NCBI GenBank assembly: GCA_947683625.1
Contig: CANTUR010000384.1
Coordinates: forward strand, 186,001-250,000
Source of the DNA: Mallotus nudiflorus
Taxonomy: Eukaryota > Streptophyta > Magnoliopsida > Malpighiales > Euphorbiaceae
Direction of reading: 5' to 3'
Length of the DNA stretch: 64,000 nt
Shown one piece after another: positions 59,345-64,000 of the stretch. A program made the position numbers and the translations under genes. Every line of letters begins with the position of its first letter. Within the stretch, counting starts at the first letter, position 1. Below the pieces are notes generated by a model. The model saw only the letters and a list, made by a program, of their open reading frames with translations. It searched no databases and had not been told where the DNA came from.

Positions 59345-62300
59345 TGTCACGACCCAAAACAGGGGCCATGACCGGCGCTAGGGAACGAGAATTCTTTCGA
59401 ATCCGAAACCCGTAGCAAGCCTAAAAATAAAATAAATATGCAATAATAACCATAAAAATATAATATGCAGCGGAAAATAAAAATCATAAATATTACAATA
59501 TCATCCATATCAACTGGATTTAATTCAAAACTCATCTCATCGCATACATAATCTCATAAATGTATAATCTTTATACAAATCCAGTTTTACTATAATACAT
59601 CTCTTTAAAACAAATACTTTATTTCACAACTACTGAAAATCACAACTACTGCAGTGTCTAGATAAAATAAATAAGACTCAAGTATACAATTTACATAAAG
59701 AAGCCGGGGCGGAAGAAATCCGGCGTATCGACCTGCTACTGAGGTCTGAGGAAGTTGACTCTCCTGAAAAATAGTCAACGGAGGGGAGTCAGACCTCACT
59801 GAGTGAATTACTATAATATATATACATACACTCTAAGTGATAATGCATACAGTCAACAGTATCTGAGTAATATGTATATATACAGGCAAATTCATACAGA
59901 TGCAGAAAAATCATTTTCATATATTTGTCTGAAAATCAACTTTTATGAAGGATCACATAGAACCCTAGAATATCGCAACCTCAGAAAAATAGTGTTAAAC
60001 AACACTCTAGCCATACAGGCTCACTGATTCCAAATATATCCACTTAATCCATATGGACAGTAGACTGGCCCCGAGACACTAAGTCAACCGAGCTCCAGCA
60101 GTCTGACTGCCAGTGTGATTGGCCCCGAGACACTTGGTCAACCGAGCTCCAGCAATCACACCCACAAACCACATCTCACATATATCAATAATCATGATCA
60201 ATTCAATATCCACAAATAAGTTAGTAATATAGCCTAAAGCTATAGGCGTATCGGTACGTACTCGGTCCTAGTGCTGCCCACTAGGTAGCACGTTCTATTG
60301 ATATCCTTCATTCTTAAATATAAAACATTCATTCACAAAAATAAATGATGCATGGATATAAATGAAATAGCAATATAAACCATATATATACCGAAAATAT
60401 ACCAAACATAAACCAGGTATATTTTGAGTATATATATGTCAAATAAATCCAATCAAATCATGAATTAAACTAAAAATATATTTAAAAACATTTTAAATAT
60501 ATTTTATTAATAAAACATGTATATAATTTATTATATACCAAAAATATACCAAAAATATACTTGAATATAAATCATGTTATTTATGCATATTTAGTCAAAA
60601 TAAAACATGCATTTTCTAAATCATGCATCCTAAGCATATATATATAATATAGTAACTCACCTAATGCGCTCCACGAGACGGGTCCGACGGGCCTGGTCCA
60701 CTAACCCTCGGTCTCGGCGCAACTAAACAAGAAATAATTATTCGACATCAGAATAACCCTAACAGAAATCCTAGAATTCAATCTAGAGTATTAAATACAG
60801 AATCGAAAATTAGGGTTCGACTGGATATCACGTTTTACGAGAATTCTACCGGAAATCCGACAGAACCTCCCCTGTAAAACGGACATCTCTCTACTCAAAA
60901 GAGTAGAGCCGACCCTGCAAAGAAAATACACTTCAAAAATAAACACCACAATCCATCACAACCCCTCGGTCGGACTCCAGACTACAATCTGTCGACCGGG
61001 GTCCAGAAACACAGAAAATATATTCAAATATACCAAAAATATCCTTAAATCATAAAAATACATTTCATACGTAGAAATTACATAATAAATCTTGAAACAC
61101 TATAAAAATCGATTAAAACTCATTTTATTAGAAAAACCGTATATTATATATATAATTGAAAATAATTCCCGGAAAATAGTTTTAATTAGTTAAAAATACC
61201 AAATATTTTGTAGAAATCATTTTTATACCTTAAATAAATATTAAAACCAATTAAATTACATTTTTAGACAATTTAGGGTAAAATTACCAAAATACCCCTA
61301 TATATATATATATACCTAAATTACTTCAAAAATTCACCAAAAATCATACAATTATCCAAAATTAATTTTCTCAACATATTTATCAATAATATCAATAATT
61401 AAACTCAATTAACCAATTAAATTCAATTTAAAACACAATTAACCTAATTTTCCAAAATCACCTAAACTTCAATAATTAAAAATAAATACTTAGAAATTCA
61501 TAAAAATTCCAAATAAATTTATATAATTCATTTCAACACCTAATTCAACCATAAACTCCAATTTCATAATTTAAATAATTAATTTCCGAAAATTAGAAAA
61601 TAATATTAAAATATTCAAAAATACCCAAAAATCCAAAAAACCTCCAAAAATTCTGTAAAAATTCATACATGAAGATTAAGCTACCAGGAACAACATTTGT
61701 GAAGGAAGTTTCCATGAATCATCCAAATCGAAGCTCAAAAAAATCAAAAACTCAAAGAGGCCGAAATTTTCAAATCGAAACCTAAGCAATTCTAGACCAT
61801 TTTAGCTCAAACCAAAGCTAGAATAACACTCACCGGAGCTCAAGGAGAAGATAGAGACCGGCGGTGTCGAAAATGGTGGCCGGAGGAGGGAGAAACGGCG
61901 GTGAAGAATAGTGGTCGGCGTCGGGCGCGGGAGAGAAAGGAAGAAGAAGAAGAAAAAGAAAAAGAAAGAAAAGGAAAGAAAAAGAAAAAGAAAAAGAAAG
62001 AAAAAGGAAAAGAAAAAAGAAAAAAAAAGAAAAAAAATAAAATAAATTAAAATAATTAAATATTAATAAATAATTAATAATAAAATAATAAATTTTAATA
62101 ATTTAATAATAAATAATATAATCAAATAATAATAAATAAATAATAAAATATTAGGGTAATAATAAACCCTAATTAAATAAATATACACACACAGGCTTTA
62201 TTTAATAATTTAAAAATATGTATGAGTTCATGCAAACCCGTAAATACATTTAAAATAATTAATAATACATTGTTTACGTGGAAATTTCCCCGAAAATGAA

Positions 62301-62466
62301 AGTCCCGGGAAAATTTTACGTAAAACACTGTATATAAAACACAGTAATTAAAATAGGTTTAAAATACATATTAACTCATAAAAATATCGTACAATGCATA
62401 AAAATTATTGACACTGTATATCCCGGTACAGTGTAAAAATATTTTAAAAAAACACGGGATATTACA
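59345..62466 (-). repeat. Chromovirus 3' LTR (right-edge element)
   Basis: 3122 bp from TGTCACGACCC to GGGATATTACA. Contains the twin stem-loops (60062-60160), the perfect hairpin (60889-60908), the donor motif (61825-61833), the GC-rich block and the GA tract. Confidence 0.94.
61929..62037. repeat. GAAAAA-type purine tract in LTR
   Basis: The longest of the three GA-rich tracts in this LTR subgroup (about 109 bp of AG/GAAAA/GAAAAA units), directly adjoining the GC-rich leader block. Confidence 0.88.
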
Positions 62467-62479
62467 GTCTTCCCCCCTT
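62467..62479 (-). promoter_or_regulatory. Chromovirus polypurine tract
   Basis: AAGGGGGGAAGAC on the - strand abutting the LTR, identical to that at 18155-18167. Confidence 0.88.
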
Positions 62480-62520
62480 ACAAGAATTCGTCCCCGAATT
62501 CTAAAAACAAGATTACAGAA

Positions 62521-64000
62521 TCAGGAAGGAAAGAGATACGGGTAAGAAGCTCGCATCTCAGCTTCAGTCTCCCACGTATGCTCTTCAACTCTGTCGCTAC
62601 GCCACAAAACCTTGACCATCGGAATCTGCTTCGATCGCAACTGTCGAACTTGAAAATCTACGATTGCCACAGGTTCTTCCACAAACGTCAAATCTTCGCT
62701 CACTTCCACACTGTCAGGTTGCAACACGTGTGAAGGATCTGAGATATACTTCCTCAACATCGAGATATGAAATACTGGATGCACCTGTGACATACTCGGA
62801 GGCAAATCCAACCGATATGCAACAGTGCCAACTCTCTCCAGAATCTCAAACGGTCCAATATATCTCGGTGCTAACTTACCCTTCCTGCCAAATCTCATCA
62901 CACCCTTCATCGGAGATACTTTCAGAAAAACGAAATCTCCAACCTGAAACTCCACATCTCTGCGCCTAGGATCCGCATAACTCTTATGTCTGCTAACTGC
63001 GGTCTCTAACCTGCGCTTGATCACGACGACTTTCTCTGCAGCATCTTGAACCATCTCTGGTCCAGTCAAAGCTCTCTCACCAATCTCATCCCAACTCAAC
63101 GGGGATCTACACTTCCTTCCATACAACGCCTCATATGGTGCCATGCCAATACTGCTATGGTAGCTGTTATTATATGCAAACTCAACAAGCGACAAATGAT
63201 CATCCCAACTACCTCCCAAATCCAAGACACACATCCTCAACATATCTTCCAGTGTCTGGATCATCCTCTCAGACTGACCATCTGTCTGAGGATGAAAAGC
63301 AGTACTGAAATCCAACCTAGTGCCCATCGTTTCCTGCAACTTCTGCCAAAAACGAGAAGTAAACACCGAACCTCTGTCTGACACAATGGACACAGGTACT
63401 CCATGAAGGCATACAATATGCTTCACGTACAACTTCGCCAATCTAGCAACTGAATATGTGGCTTTCACAGGCAAGAAATGTGCAGACTTCGTCAATCTGT
63501 CTACAATCACCCAGATGGAATCGTATCCATCCTTCGAACGAGGTAAACCGACCACAAAATCCATAGCTATCCTTTCCCATTTCCACTCGGGAATAGGAAG
63601 AGGCTGAAGCTTCCCAGAAGGCTTCTGATGTTCGGCTTTCACTTGCTGACACGTCAAGCACTTAGCGACATAATCGGCAACATCCTTCTTCAATCCATCC
63701 CACCAGTATAGATCTCTGATACTGTGGTACATCTTAGTAACACCAGGATGAACGTTGTAGGCTGTAGAATGTGCTTCCTCTAAAATCTCCTCTCTCAAAT
63801 CATCCACATCAGGAACACACAATCTACCACTGATCCACAACACACCATTATCATCGAGTGTGAAATCAGTGAACTTCCCTGCTCTGACATTCTCTGCAAG
63901 CTCTTCCAGAATAGGATCTCGGCTCTGAGCTGCTTTAATCCTATCCCTTAGTACAGATCGTACTTTAAACTGAGCTAACAGTCCACCTGATCTACTGATC
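62521..64000 (-). CDS. Chromovirus polyprotein, C-terminal part (integrase plus chromodomain-like tail), open to the window edge
   Basis: The frame is open from the window edge to the stop at 62521; the in-frame GTG at 63843 is internal, not a start. Zinc-binding HHCC lies in AHSTAYNVHPG and KCLTCQQ. Counting from the codon at 63843, the catalytic triad is Asp95 (AMDFVVGLP), Asp156 (SDRGSVF) and Glu192 (TDGQSERM). The GPF module is in RYIGPFEIL, followed by HPVFHISMLRKY, and the tail LRSKQIPMVKVLWRSDRVEE with HTWETEAEMRASYPYLF is the chromodomain-like end of Tekay/Del integrases. No stop or frameshift occurs within the window, so this copy appears younger or less methylation-damaged than the one at 15019-26267. 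Whether the whole gag-pol is intact cannot be seen. Confidence 0.92.
   Translation of the reverse strand, partial: ISRSGGLLAQFKVRSVLRDRIKAAQSRDPILEELAENVRAGKFTDFTLDDNGVLWISGRLCVPDVDDLREEILEEAHSTAYNVHPGVTKMYHSIRDLYWWDGLKKDVADYVAKCLTCQQVKAEHQKPSGKLQPLPIPEWKWERIAMDFVVGLPRSKDGYDSIWVIVDRLTKSAHFLPVKATYSVARLAKLYVKHIVCLHGVPVSIVSDRGSVFTSRFWQKLQETMGTRLDFSTAFHPQTDGQSERMIQTLEDMLRMCVLDLGGSWDDHLSLVEFAYNNSYHSSIGMAPYEALYGRKCRSPLSWDEIGERALTGPEMVQDAAEKVVVIKRRLETAVSRHKSYADPRRRDVEFQVGDFVFLKVSPMKGVMRFGRKGKLAPRYIGPFEILERVGTVAYRLDLPPSMSQVHPVFHISMLRKYISDPSHVLQPDSVEVSEDLTFVEEPVAIVDFQVRQLRSKQIPMVKVLWRSDRVEEHTWETEAEMRASYPYLFPS

Larger units (their letters stand above)
59345..64000 (-). mobile_element. Second chromovirus (Tekay/Del-like), right part beyond window
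   Basis: A 3' LTR (59345-62466), polypurine tract, and the C-terminal part of pol, near-identical in order and text to the element at 15019-26267. Compared with that copy the integrase is uninterrupted. The gag, primer site and 5' LTR should follow to the right of the window, as should the second copy of the target duplication. Confidence 0.93.

Overview
The window looks like repeat-rich, AT-rich nuclear DNA of a plant, probably a eudicot. It is dominated by plant-type LTR retrotransposons of the Ty3/gypsy chromovirus (Tekay/Del-like), Tat/Ogre-like, Athila-like and Ty1/copia types, plus a decayed hAT transposase. There is one convincing host gene, an intronless class I carboxylesterase (CXE18/GID1-like superfamily) at 30958-31986 on the + strand. 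I saw no tRNA, rRNA or CRISPR. All calls come from reading by eye; no alignment or database search was run.

Layout. 1-2597: part of a chromovirus-type LTR running off the left edge. 2907-5316: a divergent solo LTR of the same superfamily in the opposite orientation. 5934-8124: broken hAT transposase. 8125-11865: AT-rich spacer. 11866-29306: a Ty1/copia element on the - strand (321-bp LTRs, TSD AATAT), split inside its integrase by a complete 11.25-kb Ty3/gypsy chromovirus (15019-26267, TSD ATGGT). 30958-31986: carboxylesterase. 33547-34743: Athila-like solo LTR (TSD ACGGA). 36125-38259: 5' end of a decayed Athila-like element. 38260-59344: most of a degenerate Tat/Ogre-type gypsy element on the + strand. 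Its leader is interrupted by two solo chromovirus LTRs (40733-44073, TSD CCTTT; 44368-48196, TSD CATAC). Its 3' part carries an antisense, apparently multi-exon gene with plant-mobile-domain character. 59345-64000: a second chromovirus, less damaged, running off the right edge.

How the parts relate. The chromovirus family is represented six times (one complete element, one edge-truncated element, one edge-truncated LTR, three solo LTRs), which allows comparison inside the window. That comparison shows a short LTR hairpin kept in every copy with one compensatory base change, a pair of stem-loops sharing one loop core, and a conserved splice donor in the LTR that pairs logically with a strong acceptor one base before the gag ATG. 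Decay is dominated by C-to-T/G-to-A changes. In the copia element every premature stop identified is explained by CAA/CAG/CGA turning into a stop, and the reading frame is unbroken across the nested insertion. The most gene-like unexpected object is the antisense multi-exon block at 55848-57910.
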